From NCBI RefSeq assembly GCF_014641495.1, contig NZ_BMHV01000016.1, forward strand, positions 22,556 to 86,555: 64,000 nucleotides of DNA. Reading direction: 5' to 3'. The notes below the pieces were generated by a model that had not been told where the DNA came from, made no database searches, and saw nothing but the letters and a program-made list of their open reading frames with translations. Both the position numbers and the translations under genes were made by a program. Each line of letters starts with the position of its first letter. Position 1 is the first letter of the stretch. Below, in pieces: positions 18,523-26,884 of this stretch. Origin of the DNA: Terasakiella brassicae (lineage in GTDB: Bacteria; Pseudomonadota; Alphaproteobacteria; Rhodospirillales; Terasakiellaceae).

Positions 18523-19077
18523 ATGTCACAAGATAAAAAAATTCCAAGGCCATTGACCAAAGAGTCGCTGCGTCACAAGGCGTTGCGCTACATTGATCGT
18601 TTTGCCACATCGCGTGAAAATTTGCGCAATGTGTTGATGCGTCATGTCCAGACATCAAACTATTATCACGAGACTTCTATCCAAGACGGGGTCGACTGGA
18701 TTGAAGACCTGTTGAACAAGCTGGAAGCGGCAAGTTTTATCAATGATGCCCGTTATGCCGAAGGACGTGCAGGTGCTTTGCATCGCAAAGGCACCTCTCA
18801 ACGTGTGATCCGTATGAAGTTAATGGAAAAAGGATTATCGGAAGACCATATCGCGCAGGCTTTGACGGCTTTGAAGGAAGAAACACAAAGCGAGAATTTG
18901 GAACGCGACGCCGCCCTCGCCCTTGCCAAACGGCGCAAGCTCGGCCCCTACCGTTTGCCGGAAAAACGTGAGGCCTATAAAGAAAAAGACCTCGCCGCAA
19001 TGGCCCGCGCCGGTTTTTCCTACGACCTCGCCCGTGACATTATCGAGGCAGAAAGTGTGGAAGATTTGGAACGATAA
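18523..19077 (+). CDS. recX: RecX family regulatory protein
   Basis: The 184 residues contain the three-helix repeats of RecX: LRHKALRYIDRFATSRENLR, FINDARYAEGRAGALHRKG and RVIRMKLMEKGLSEDHIAQA, followed by a charged C-terminal repeat. RecX binds RecA filaments and limits recombinase activity. recA is not in the window; in many bacteria recX sits beside it. A repeat-like hairpin lies just after the stop codon. The start ATG follows AAGTGAGAT, a moderate ribosome-binding site. Confidence 0.85.
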   Translation: MSQDKKIPRPLTKESLRHKALRYIDRFATSRENLRNVLMRHVQTSNYYHETSIQDGVDWIEDLLNKLEAASFINDARYAEGRAGALHRKGTSQRVIRMKLMEKGLSEDHIAQALTALKEETQSENLERDAALALAKRRKLGPYRLPEKREAYKEKDLAAMARAGFSYDLARDIIEAESVEDLER

Positions 19078-19080
19078 GGA

Positions 19081-19107
19081 CGCCACCCCCGCTTTGCAGG
19101 GATGGCG
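19081..19107. terminator. Hairpin between convergent recX and cytochrome c genes
   Basis: CGCCA (19081-19085) and CCC pair with GGG and TGGCG (to 19107) around a short loop, with one internal mismatch. No clear U-tract follows, so it may be a repeat-like palindrome rather than a true terminator. Confidence 0.35.
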
Positions 19108-19119
19108 ATAAGGCAAGGT

Positions 19120-19782
19120 CTACTTAAACGTTGCCAGATAAGCGGCAACATCTTTGCGATCTTGTTCGTCTTTCAGTTTGAACGTCATTTTACTTTTAGC
19201 TTTGGCATCACCGGTTTGGTCGCGCAGGAAAGTGGTGGGGTTTTCAACATAAGTTGCAATCAGGCCTGTATCCCATGTGAGATCAAGGGCTTGCATGCCT
19301 TTGGAATATTTGAAATCTGCAACTGTCCCGGCCTTACGTCCGACCACACCAAACAGGTTCGGGCCGACTTTATTTTTGCCACCTTGTTCCGCCGTGTGGC
19401 AAGCTTTGCATTTTTTAAAAACAGTCTCACCTTTTGTTGCATCACCACCGCTTATGGCATTGCTGAGAGAGGCGGCAGCACTTTTGGCGGCGTCAGTTGC
19501 TTTTCCGGCCAGTTCTTCGGCTTTGTCGGCAACTTTGCCGGCATCACGTTGCATGTTTTCCAGTGCTTCAGCCGGTGTCATATCAAGGTTTTTACCATCG
19601 CTTTCAGCTGTGGCAGCGGGTTCTTCCTTGGGGGCTGGGGTTGGGGCAGGTGTTTTTGCTGCTTGTTCAACGGTTTTTTCTGGTGCGGGGTCTTTCTGTT
19701 CGGCCTTTTTGTCTTCGTCACCGCAGGCCGTCAGAATGAGGGCGGTTGTCAACAGAGCGGGCAGAGAGATAAGAGAACGCAT
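19120..19782 (-). CDS. Lipoprotein class I cytochrome c
   Basis: The 220 residues start with a lipoprotein signal ending LILTAC (Cys20). A Pro/Ala/Lys-rich linker and a helical stretch (about 70-112) follow, and the rest is a single cytochrome c domain. Heme attachment is CKACH (125-129), and the likely distal ligand is the Met in KSKMTFKL near residue 200. This resembles membrane-tethered forms of mitochondrial-type cytochrome c found in alphaproteobacteria. It should carry electrons in the periplasm while bound to the membrane by its lipid. It is the last of three minus-strand genes, after the small protein and Nudix genes, but gaps are wide enough for separate promoters. Confidence 0.88.
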   Translation of the reverse strand: MRSLISLPALLTTALILTACGDEDKKAEQKDPAPEKTVEQAAKTPAPTPAPKEEPAATAESDGKNLDMTPAEALENMQRDAGKVADKAEELAGKATDAAKSAAASLSNAISGGDATKGETVFKKCKACHTAEQGGKNKVGPNLFGVVGRKAGTVADFKYSKGMQALDLTWDTGLIATYVENPTTFLRDQTGDAKAKSKMTFKLKDEQDRKDVAAYLATFK

Positions 19783-19880
19783 AATTCTTTCCTTTGTCTA
19801 TGGGAGGTTGCCTATTCATCGGAAATAAAAACTGTGCACGCTATGACGGCGCTCACAGGTTAACCATTTTAAATGAGATG

Positions 19881-20105
19881 TCAGACCAGAATATTCAAGT
19901 AATAGCCGCGCGGCACATCGTCGCGCAAAGGCTCACCCGAGGCGAGCAGGCGGCGCAGGCGTTCAAGTGCACCGCGAATGTCGGGGCCATCGCGGCGGGT
20001 CGTTTTGGCAATACGGACGCGTTCTTCCCGGTCTGCACCGTAAGAACCGCGATCACCGACGACCGGCTGGGTTGTTGACCCGGATATGCGAATATCAGAA
20101 GACAT
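19881..20105 (-). CDS. Small conserved-looking protein of unknown function, 74 residues
   Basis: The 74-residue product has a disordered start (MSSDIRISGSTTQPVVGDRG), a charged middle rich in Arg, and a distinctive end, GEPLRDDVPRGYYLNILV. The PRGYYLNI ending looks conserved, and the coding frame keeps typical codon use, so I think the gene is real. No enzyme motif or membrane segment is seen. A 12-base perfect palindrome (TAACAGCTGTTA, 20116-20127) lies just before it and may be an operator. Function unknown. Confidence 0.6.
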   Translation of the reverse strand: MSSDIRISGSTTQPVVGDRGSYGADREERVRIAKTTRRDGPDIRGALERLRRLLASGEPLRDDVPRGYYLNILV

Positions 20106-20148
20106 GGGCCTATTCTAACAGCTGTTATTGAAAATCGCCATACACGAT

Positions 20149-20688
20149 TTAGGTGATCAGAACGTATTTGGATGTTTTGTAAATGGCGGGTACCGTCTGC
20201 TGGTCCTTGACGTCCATAAACCGCCGAAGCGTCCATTCTACCGAGGGGAAAGCAAGATCATCCCACGGAATATCGGCCCAGTCAAACAGGGCGACTTCCA
20301 GACTTTCGCTCCCGGCTTCAAAAAAAGGGCTTTGCATGGGCGCGCGATGCATAATCATAACATGGCCGACCTGCGGGACTTCGTAAATGCCGATGATGTC
20401 TTGAATATCTACATCGACACCGGCTTCTTCCTTGGCTTCGCGGGCAGCGCCTTGGGCAACGGTTTCGTCCAGTTCCATAAATCCGGCAGGGAAAGTCCAT
20501 TTGCCATAAGATGGTTCAATGGCACGTCGACACAGCAGGAATTGATCTTCCCACGTGCAGACGGCCCCGACAACAATGCGGGGGTTGCGATAATCGATAA
20601 ATCCACAATCGGGGCAGACAAGGCGTTCGCGGTCATCGCCTGCGGGGATTTGTTTTATGCTGGGGCCAATTAATTTTTGATCAGACAT
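20149..20688 (-). CDS. Nudix hydrolase (NADH/ADP-ribose pyrophosphatase-like)
   Basis: The 179 residues carry a short zinc-ribbon remnant ([16 protein letters not shown]) and a complete Nudix box, [23 protein letters not shown] split as G-x5-E-x7-REAKEEAGV, near residues 70-92. Such enzymes cleave nucleoside diphosphates linked to another group and often clean up oxidised or excess cofactors. Only one CxxC of the usual zinc-binding pair is present. I chose the internal ATG (MSDQKL) as start because the upstream 18 codons overlap the divergent promoter region. The exact substrate is unknown. Confidence 0.82.
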   Translation of the reverse strand: MSDQKLIGPSIKQIPAGDDRERLVCPDCGFIDYRNPRIVVGAVCTWEDQFLLCRRAIEPSYGKWTFPAGFMELDETVAQGAAREAKEEAGVDVDIQDIIGIYEVPQVGHVMIMHRAPMQSPFFEAGSESLEVALFDWADIPWDDLAFPSVEWTLRRFMDVKDQQTVPAIYKTSKYVLIT

Positions 20689-20784
20689 GAACGCATTTTG
20701 CCCTTTTGAAAGTTTTAAGGCAATATGTGTTTGCAAATGCATATGAAGTTAGAAAACACGTTTGAAGTTAGAGAAAAAAAATTT

Positions 20785-21405
20785 ATGTTTTTTAAAACAA
20801 ATGAATCCCATCCCCTGCCCCATCATCCGTTTAAAGCCTGTATTGCGCCGCGCCCCATCGGTTGGGTCAGCACGGCGAATCGGGACGGGGTCGGCAATGT
20901 TGCGCCCTTTAGTTTTTTTAATGGTATAGCGCAAAATCCACCTCAGCTAATGATTGCCATTAATGGAAAATCCCCCCATGCAGATCGCAAAGATACTTTG
21001 CAAAATATTGAAAATACAAAAGAATTTGTCGTAAATATTGCAACGTATGACTTGAAGGACGCGATGTTTCGCACGGCTGCACCCGAACATCCTGACATGG
21101 ATGAAGCAGAACTGGCGGGGCTAGAAATGATCCCGTCCACCTTAATCAAACCGAAAAGAATTAAAAAATCACCGATTCATCTGGAATGTGTTTTGACCGA
21201 GATTATCCCGCTTTTGTGTGATCAGGAGTCAGAACGCAACACCGCAATCTTTGGACATGTGGTTGGCATTCATATTGATGATGCGGTTTTGGTTGATGGT
21301 AAAGTTGACTTGAAAAAGGTCAATCCGATCTCGCGATTGGGTTATAAAGACTATGCAACCCTGGGCGAGATTTTCCAATTGGATGCGCCTTGGCGTAAAG
21401 GATGA
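20785..21405 (+). CDS. Flavin reductase family protein (FMN-binding split barrel)
   Basis: The 206 residues match the DIM6/NTAB flavin reductase group: PRPIGWVSTANRDGVGNVAP near the start, then FFNGIAQNPPQLMIAI and NTKEFVVNI. These segments bind FMN. Members reduce flavin for partner monooxygenases or act as FMN-binding oxidoreductases. No monooxygenase gene is adjacent. Two earlier in-frame ATGs (20725, 20743) are possible; I favour 20785 because homology begins there, though its ribosome-binding site (AGAGAAAA) is weak. It diverges from the Nudix gene. Confidence 0.8.
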   Translation: MFFKTNESHPLPHHPFKACIAPRPIGWVSTANRDGVGNVAPFSFFNGIAQNPPQLMIAINGKSPHADRKDTLQNIENTKEFVVNIATYDLKDAMFRTAAPEHPDMDEAELAGLEMIPSTLIKPKRIKKSPIHLECVLTEIIPLLCDQESERNTAIFGHVVGIHIDDAVLVDGKVDLKKVNPISRLGYKDYATLGEIFQLDAPWRKG

Positions 21406-21517
21406 AGATGAGGATACAAATGTATCCATACAAAAATTTTCTTGTCAGATTTTCTTTTTTTCGACAAGGTAGGCACCTCCGAACAACTTACGGCATTATT
21501 TAGAGAGCTTTAAAGTC

Positions 21518-21889
21518 ATGGCATACGATTCAAACAATATTTTCGCAAAAATTCTGCGCGGCGAAATCCCTTGTGAGAAAGTGTATGAAAACGACTATGC
21601 GCTTGCTTTTAAGGATATTGCGCCGCAAGCCCCGGTACATACGCTTGTCATCCCAAAAGGTGCCTATGTCAGTTTTGACGATTTCAGCACCAATGCGTCC
21701 GATGTGGAAATTGCCGGATATATCCGCGCAATCGGTGTGGTGGCCCGCGAAGCGGGTGTGGTGGAAAGCGGTTATCGCATTCTATCGAACATCGGCGAAG
21801 ATGGCGGGCAGGAAGTCCCACATCTGCATGTTCACATCTTTGGTGGTCGACGTCTCGGCACAATGGTCAAACCGGCAAATAAATCATAA
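21518..21889 (+). CDS. HIT family hydrolase (HINT-like)
   Basis: This 123-residue protein has the histidine-triad motif HLHVHIFGG (His102, His104, His106) near the C-terminus. The earlier segments IFAKILRGEIPCEKVYE and HTLVIPKGAY are typical of the PKCI/HINT branch. HINT proteins hydrolyse purine nucleoside phosphoramidates and aminoacyl-adenylates in the cytoplasm. Length is normal. A perfect hairpin follows at 21905. The upstream gap holds an inverted CTTGTC/GACAAG pair of unclear meaning. Confidence 0.92.
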   Translation: MAYDSNNIFAKILRGEIPCEKVYENDYALAFKDIAPQAPVHTLVIPKGAYVSFDDFSTNASDVEIAGYIRAIGVVAREAGVVESGYRILSNIGEDGGQEVPHLHVHIFGGRRLGTMVKPANKS

Positions 21890-21904
21890 GATTCCTTTAT
21901 TTTC

Positions 21905-21923
21905 TCAGGGGATCTTCCCCTGA
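21905..21923. terminator. Perfect hairpin after the HIT gene
   Basis: TCAGGGGA (21905-21912) pairs exactly with TCCCCTGA (21916-21923) around a three-base loop. No U-tract follows on either strand, so it may stabilise an mRNA end or attenuate transcription into the downstream exporter gene. Confidence 0.4.
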
Positions 21924-21977
21924 AAGATAAAGATATTCAGCAATGGGGAAGTCCGCTTTTCACAGGAGGCATTCTCC

Positions 21978-22859
21978 ATGCCCAACCTTTCTGATATTTC
22001 CCGTGGCCTGATCCTTATGGCGTTTGGCATGGTGATGATGAGCATCATGGATGCCATTGTTAAACATCTGACCGATAGTATCAGTGCACCGCAAATTCTG
22101 TTCTTTCGCTCGTTTTTCGGGCTACTGCCTTTGTTGATTATTGCGTGGCGCAAAGGGGGACGACGGGCCGTTTATACCCGAAAACCGCTGGTTCATATGG
22201 TGCGCGCCGGATTAGCTGCTGTTGCCTTTGTTTGTTTTACCATTGGTCTGCGGGAAATGTCGCTCGCCAATGCCTTGGCGATCAGTTTTGCCGCCCCGTT
22301 TTTTGCCGTCTGTTTTTCCGTGCTTTTAATGGGGGAGCGGGTTGGGTTTCACCGTATTTTCGCATTGCTTGCCGGGTTTGGCGGCGTGGTCATTGTCCTG
22401 CAACCTGATGACGGCATTTTGGGGGATGGTAGTGGCTATTTCCTGCTGGTTGCCGTGACCTATGCCTTGGCACAGGTTATTGCCCGCAAATATCGTGAAA
22501 CGGAAACGGGACTGAGTTTCAGTTTTTGGACAATGACAGGCATGACCATACTAGGGGCTGTGAGCATGTTGTTCTATTGGGAAGAGATGACCCTGGAAAT
22601 TTGGGGCTGGGCTTTCGCAATGGGTATTTTCGGCGGACTGGCGGCTTATTGCATGACGGAAGCTGTGCGCGCGGCCCCCACTGTTGTGGTCAGCCCAATG
22701 GAATATACGGCCTTGATTTGGGGGGCACTGTTTGACTGGATGTTCTGGCAGGTCTTCCCCGAACAGGCGACGATTATCGGCAGTCTGGTGATTGTTGCCA
22801 GTGGTATTTACATTTTATGGCGTGAACGTTCTTATAAAGAGGAAATAAAAATCTTATGA
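21978..22859 (+). CDS. DMT superfamily transporter (EamA domains)
   Basis: The 293 residues form about ten membrane helices in two EamA repeats. Typical segments are FRSFFGLLPLLIIAWRKGG in the first half and ISFAAPFFAVCFSVLLMGE at its end. The second half closes with SPMEYTALIWGALFDWMFW. EamA proteins export metabolites such as amino acids or purines through the inner membrane. A good Shine-Dalgarno site (CACAGGAGG) precedes the ATG. The stop overlaps the GNAT gene as ATGA, so the two are co-translated. The substrate is unknown. Confidence 0.87.
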   Translation: MPNLSDISRGLILMAFGMVMMSIMDAIVKHLTDSISAPQILFFRSFFGLLPLLIIAWRKGGRRAVYTRKPLVHMVRAGLAAVAFVCFTIGLREMSLANALAISFAAPFFAVCFSVLLMGERVGFHRIFALLAGFGGVVIVLQPDDGILGDGSGYFLLVAVTYALAQVIARKYRETETGLSFSFWTMTGMTILGAVSMLFYWEEMTLEIWGWAFAMGIFGGLAAYCMTEAVRAAPTVVVSPMEYTALIWGALFDWMFWQVFPEQATIIGSLVIVASGIYILWRERSYKEEIKIL

Positions 22860-23293
22860 ATATCCGTATGATACAAGAAGGTGACTTTGACCAATGGCTT
22901 GTTTTGTGGCAAGGCTACCTTGATTTTTACAAAGTTGATCTGGGTGAATTACAAAACCGTGCCGTCTGGATGCGCCTGATGAACGAGGCTGATCCTTTGC
23001 AGGGATTTGCAGCCGTCGAAGATGATCGCTTGATCGGTTTTGCCCATTTCTTTTTTCATGGCACAACATGGTATCAGACATCTTATTGTTATCTGGAAGA
23101 CCTGTATGTGGATCAGACGGTGCGTTCCCGGGGTACGGGGCGGGCCTTGATTGCGGCCTTGAAAGAAGTGGCCTTGTCAAAAGGTGCGGCAAAACTTTAT
23201 TGGCATACGGACAAGCAGAATGAAACCGCACAGGCACTTTATAACAAAGTCGCAGATTTAACCGATTTCATTCGTTATGACATTGCTTTGTAG
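22856..23293 (+). CDS. GNAT family N-acetyltransferase
   Basis: A 145-residue single-domain acetyltransferase with YLEDLYVDQTVRSRGTGRAL, which holds the acetyl-CoA pyrophosphate-binding RxxGxG/A loop near residues 90-98. AKLYWHTDKQNETAQALYNK near the end is the usual last strand and helix. It would acetylate an amine on a small molecule or protein. It is coupled to the DMT exporter by an ATGA overlap, which hints that the two act on the same metabolite. A palindromic repeat and a terminator follow. Confidence 0.87.
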   Translation: MNIRMIQEGDFDQWLVLWQGYLDFYKVDLGELQNRAVWMRLMNEADPLQGFAAVEDDRLIGFAHFFFHGTTWYQTSYCYLEDLYVDQTVRSRGTGRALIAALKEVALSKGAAKLYWHTDKQNETAQALYNKVADLTDFIRYDIAL

Positions 23294-23309
23294 CAATAGC
23301 CACTGAGCT

Positions 23310-23343
23310 GTCATCCCCGACCCTGATCAAGGGCGGGGATGAC
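23310..23343. repeat. Palindromic intergenic repeat of the GTCATCCCCG type
   Basis: GTCATCCCCG (23310-23319) is inverted exactly as CGGGGATGAC (23334-23343), with a smaller CCCT/AGGG pair inside. The same core (CCCCGT..ACGGGGATGAC) recurs at 54605. Hairpin repeats with GTCATCCCCG are widespread between genes in alphaproteobacteria. Confidence 0.7.
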
Positions 23344-23370
23344 AAAAAAGGTCTTTGCCGATAGTTGGAA

Positions 23371-23393
23371 AAGGCCTTCGGGCCTTCTTTTTT
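23371..23393. terminator. Terminator between GNAT and metZ genes
   Basis: AAGGCC (23371-23376), a TTCG tetraloop, then GGCCTT (23381-23386), followed by C and six T on the plus strand and four T on the other. It suits both convergent genes. Confidence 0.82.
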
Positions 23394-23394
23394 G

Positions 23395-24585
23395 TTATCC
23401 GTAAACGATTTGGGCAGCTTGGGCGAGGTCTTCTTTGATATCCTCGACATCTTCCAAACCAACAGACAAACGCAACAGGCCTTGGCTGATCCCCAAATGC
23501 AGGCGTTCGGCCTCGTCCACTTTTGAATGGGTGGTCGTGGCCGGATGGGTGATTTGGGATTTGGTGTCACCCAGATTGTTGCAAATCTTGACGAGATTCA
23601 ACGCATTTTCAAAGGCAAACGCTTTATCCTTGCCGCCGTCCAGTTCAAACGACAGCATCGGGCCACCTGCGCGCATTTGCTTCATCGCCAGTTTATGCTG
23701 GGGATGGGCCTGCAAACCGGGGTAGTTGACTTTAGCCACCCCTTTCAGGTTTTCCAGAAAACGCGCCAACAAGGTTGCGTTTTCGCTATGCTTCATCACC
23801 CGGATGTCCATTGTTTCCAGACCTTTAAGCTGGGTCCAGGCGTTAAACGGGCTCATGGCCGGTCCGGTATTGCGGAAAAACGGCATCATTTCATTTTTCA
23901 ACAGGTCTTCGTCGTTAAACAGAACCGCGCCCCCCAAGGTCCGGCCCTGACCATCCACATATTTCGTGGTGGAATACACAACAATATCTGCGCCAAATTC
24001 CATTGGTTTTTGTAAAATCGGTGTCGCAAAAACGTTATCGACAATGACACGTGCACCACTGGCATGGGCCAGATCACACACGGCCTGCATATCAACAATA
24101 TCCAAAGTCGGGTTACTGGGTGTTTCCAATAAAACAACGCGGGTCGGTTGCTTTAAGGCCTCTTCCCATTGATTTAGGTCGCCGCCATCCACCAAAACGG
24201 TTTCAATACCGTAACGCGGCAGGATGTTGTTCAAGATAAAGAGACTGGACCCAAACAAGGCGCGCGAGGCCACGACACGGTCGCCCGCCTTTAATTGCGC
24301 CATCAGGGCGGTATTGATCGCCGCCATGCCGGTTGCCGTTGCCAGACAGAATTTTGCCCCTTCGATCATCGCCATTCGTTCCTCGAACATGCCGGTCGTC
24401 GGGTTGGCAAATCGGGAATACTGATAGCGTTTGATCTCTTCTTTGAAAGTTGCTTCCTGTTCTTCGGCCGTTTCATAAATATAGCCGGAAGTCAGGAATA
24501 AACCTTCGCTGTTTTCATCAAAAGCAGAACGTTGAATACCACCATGCACCAGCTGAGTCGCCGTGCGCCAGGTTTTGTTGCTCAT
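23395..24585 (-). CDS. metZ: O-succinylhomoserine sulfhydrylase
   Basis: This PLP enzyme of 396 residues belongs to the Cys/Met metabolism family. The PLP lysine is in VVYSTTKYVDGQGRTLGGA (Lys208), and earlier segments YSRFANPTTGMFEERMA and ATATGMAAINTAL are typical. The GQGRTLGG stretch favours O-succinylhomoserine sulfhydrylase over cystathionine synthases. It makes homocysteine directly from sulfide for methionine synthesis. The 5' leader can form a 10-bp hairpin that covers part of the ribosome-binding site (separate entry), which suggests control of translation. The gene is transcribed alone. Confidence 0.88.
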   Translation of the reverse strand: MSNKTWRTATQLVHGGIQRSAFDENSEGLFLTSGYIYETAEEQEATFKEEIKRYQYSRFANPTTGMFEERMAMIEGAKFCLATATGMAAINTALMAQLKAGDRVVASRALFGSSLFILNNILPRYGIETVLVDGGDLNQWEEALKQPTRVVLLETPSNPTLDIVDMQAVCDLAHASGARVIVDNVFATPILQKPMEFGADIVVYSTTKYVDGQGRTLGGAVLFNDEDLLKNEMMPFFRNTGPAMSPFNAWTQLKGLETMDIRVMKHSENATLLARFLENLKGVAKVNYPGLQAHPQHKLAMKQMRAGGPMLSFELDGGKDKAFAFENALNLVKICNNLGDTKSQITHPATTTHSKVDEAERLHLGISQGLLRLSVGLEDVEDIKEDLAQAAQIVYG

Positions 24586-24648
24586 TGCTTTCGTCCTTTA
24601 CGTAAGGTCAAGTTAGGGGAAAGGCCTTTTACACCGTTGACGAAAGCA
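24586..24648 (-). promoter_or_regulatory. Leader hairpin covering the metZ ribosome-binding site
   Basis: On the metZ strand, TGCTTTCGTC (24648-24639) is followed 43 bases later by its exact complement GACGAAAGCA (24595-24586). The second arm begins in the AAGGA Shine-Dalgarno sequence and ends at the base before the ATG. Pairing would hide the start site. Between the arms lie CAACGGTGTAAAAGGCC and a TTACGTAA palindrome. The arrangement suggests a riboswitch or similar leader control; it does not match the SAM-II consensus as I know it. Confidence 0.5.
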
Positions 24649-24703
24649 GTACAAGAGGCCACATTCTAATATAAATACTCTCTTCTGACGATAAAGGCAC
24701 CCC

Positions 24704-26137
24704 ATGTCCGATTTTAAAGCCACCGACGATCTTTTCTTTTCCCGCTTCGAACTGGATCAAGCTCAGGTTGAAGCCAGCGTCACCAACGCACTGAACGGGG
24801 CTGATGATGGGGAGTTATTTCTCGAATATCGCCAAAGCGAAGCCCTTGGCTTTGATGATGGTCGCCTGAAAAGTGCCAGTTTCGATACCGCCCAAGGGTT
24901 TGGCTTACGCAGTGTCGCCGGTGAAGCCAGTGGCTATTCCCATGCCTCCAATCTGGATCAAGGCGCAATTGATCGGGCCTGCACAACCGTTCAGGCCGTT
25001 CATAGTGGTCATAGCGGCACCATGAGTGACGCCCCGCAAGGCACCAATAAATCGCTTTATATCGATGACAACCCGATTAACCTTGTGCCGTTTGAAACCA
25101 AGGTTAAATTGCTGGAAGAAATTGATGCGTACTTGCGCAGTAAAGACAGCCGGGTCAAGCAGGCCACGGCTTCCATCGCCGGATCGTGGCAAGCCGTGCG
25201 CATTATCCGCGCAGATGGCACACAGGCGGCTGATATCCGCCCGATGGTGCGCCTCAATGTTTCTGTTGTTGTGGAAAAAGACGGCAAAATGGAAAGCGGT
25301 TCGCACGGCTTTGGCGGGCGCACGACCTATGAAGAATTCTTCAAAGCAGGGCGTTGGAAACCAGCCTGTGATGAAGCCCTGCGCCAAGCCCTTGTTAATC
25401 TGGACTCTGTTCCCGCCCCGGCAGGGGAGATGCCAGTGGTTCTCGGCCCCGGCTGGCCCGGTATTTTATTGCATGAAGCCATCGGCCACGGGTTAGAAGG
25501 CGATTTCAACCGTAAACAGACATCGGCTTTCGCAGGTCTGATGGGGCAACGCATCGCGGCCCCCGGCGTGACGGTCGTGGATGACGGCACCTTGCCTGAT
25601 TTGCGTGGTTCCTTGACCATTGATGATGAAGGCACCCCGTCGCAAAATACCGTTTTGATCGAAGACGGCATTCTGACCGGATATATGCAAGACCGCATGA
25701 ATGCCCGTCTGATGGGGCAAAAACCCACCGGCAATGGTCGTCGTCAATCTTACGCCCATATGCCCCTGCCGCGTATGACCAATACCTATATGCTGGGCGG
25801 GGACAAAGATCCGCAGGAAATCATTGCCTCGGTTAAGCGCGGTCTCTATGCCGTGAATTTTGGTGGCGGTCAGGTCGATATCACCTCCGGCAAATTCGTC
25901 TTTAGCTGCACCGAAGCCTATATGATTGAGAACGGCAAAATCGGTGCCCCGGTCAAGGGCGCAACCCTGATCGGCAATGGCCCGGACTGCCTGACCAAAG
26001 TAAAAATGATCGGCAATGATATGGAAATCGACCCCGGTGTCGGCACCTGCGGCAAAGGCGGACAAGGCGTGCCCGTTGGCGTGGGTCAACCCACCTTGTT
26101 AATCGACCCGATCACGGTCGGTGGCACAGATATGTAA
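24704..26137 (+). CDS. tldD: Metalloprotease TldD
   Basis: The 477 residues match TldD, which works with TldE (PmbA) as a Zn-dependent peptidase heterodimer in the cytoplasm. The zinc motif is HEAIGHGLEGD (His257, Glu258, His262), with further conserved C-terminal parts SGKFVFSCTEAYMIENGK and GVGTCGKGGQGVPVGVGQP. TldD/E degrades unfolded peptides and matures some modified peptides. tldE is not in the window. The gene is followed after 13 bases by the MOSC gene on the same strand. Confidence 0.94.
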   Translation: MSDFKATDDLFFSRFELDQAQVEASVTNALNGADDGELFLEYRQSEALGFDDGRLKSASFDTAQGFGLRSVAGEASGYSHASNLDQGAIDRACTTVQAVHSGHSGTMSDAPQGTNKSLYIDDNPINLVPFETKVKLLEEIDAYLRSKDSRVKQATASIAGSWQAVRIIRADGTQAADIRPMVRLNVSVVVEKDGKMESGSHGFGGRTTYEEFFKAGRWKPACDEALRQALVNLDSVPAPAGEMPVVLGPGWPGILLHEAIGHGLEGDFNRKQTSAFAGLMGQRIAAPGVTVVDDGTLPDLRGSLTIDDEGTPSQNTVLIEDGILTGYMQDRMNARLMGQKPTGNGRRQSYAHMPLPRMTNTYMLGGDKDPQEIIASVKRGLYAVNFGGGQVDITSGKFVFSCTEAYMIENGKIGAPVKGATLIGNGPDCLTKVKMIGNDMEIDPGVGTCGKGGQGVPVGVGQPTLLIDPITVGGTDM

Positions 26138-26150
26138 GGACTTCCCCCCC

Positions 26151-26837
26151 ATGAACCTCAGCGGAAAAATTATCGGACTGTACGTTGGTAAGGTCGAAGA
26201 AAGATGGCCGGACAAAGCCCCCTCGGCCATTGCCAAAACCTACACGGACGGACCGCTTGAACTGGATGAAAACGGTTTTCTGCGCGATGAGCAGGCGGAT
26301 TTGAAAGTTCATGGCGGACCGGAAAAAGCCATTCACCATTACGCCAGCGACCATATGGATTTCTGGCAAAAAGAACATCCCGAACAGGCTGAGCTGTTTG
26401 TGCCCGGTTGCTTCGGTGAAAATATTGCAACAACCGGACTGACGGAAGAGAACTTGTGCCTGGGGGATATCCTCAGTCTGGGAACGGCAAAGGTGCAGGT
26501 CTGCCAAGGTCGCCAACCTTGTTGGAAACTGACAAAACATATCGGTATCCGCAATTTCGCCCTGCAATTTCAGCAAACCGCGCTGACCGGCTGGTATTAT
26601 CGTGTTCTGGAAAATGGGCAGGTTAAAGTCGGTGATACAATGGACCTTTTGGAACGTCCTTGCCCGGACTGGTCGATCAAACGGCTCATTCAAGCGCGCT
26701 TCAATTCCAAAATTGATGCAGACACCGCACAGGAACTCGCCAATCTGGATGTTTTATCAACAAGCTGGCGCACCGCTTTTGAGAAAAAAGCCGAGAAGGG
26801 ATATGCGGAAGACACAGGCCCACGTCTGAAGGGATAA
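26151..26837 (+). CDS. MOSC domain-containing protein (YiiM-like)
   Basis: The 228 residues carry the MOSC fold: LKVHGGPEKAIHHYASDH near residue 50, then FGENIATTGLTEENLCLGD and the conserved cysteine in VCQGRQPCWKLT. The C-terminal 3-alpha extension (SWRTAFEKKAEKGY) is typical of YiiM proteins. YiiM relatives use molybdenum cofactor to reduce N-hydroxylated bases. I chose the ATG at 26151 (MNLSGK) because the ten codons before it look non-coding. It overlaps no other gene and is followed by a strong hairpin. Confidence 0.85.
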   Translation: MNLSGKIIGLYVGKVEERWPDKAPSAIAKTYTDGPLELDENGFLRDEQADLKVHGGPEKAIHHYASDHMDFWQKEHPEQAELFVPGCFGENIATTGLTEENLCLGDILSLGTAKVQVCQGRQPCWKLTKHIGIRNFALQFQQTALTGWYYRVLENGQVKVGDTMDLLERPCPDWSIKRLIQARFNSKIDADTAQELANLDVLSTSWRTAFEKKAEKGYAEDTGPRLKG

Positions 26838-26840
26838 TAA

Positions 26841-26880
26841 AACAGTGCTGTCTTTATTTTCAAAAGGCAGCACTGTTGTT
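26841..26880. terminator. Bidirectional terminator between MOSC and chemoreceptor genes
   Basis: AACAGTGCTG (26841-26850) pairs exactly with CAGCACTGTT (26868-26877), with an inner CTTT/AAAG pair. T-rich stretches follow on both strands. Confidence 0.75.
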
Positions 26881-26884
26881 CTTC

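Noticed and set aside
19102..19863. 253-codon frame antisense to the cytochrome c gene
   Set aside because: Its product is low-complexity Cys/Phe/Gly-rich sequence, while the minus strand encodes a clear signal peptide, linker and CKACH heme domain.
24586..24703. SAM-II riboswitch before metZ
   Set aside because: The leader forms a long stem but lacks the conserved SAM-II core as I know it, so I report only a regulatory hairpin.
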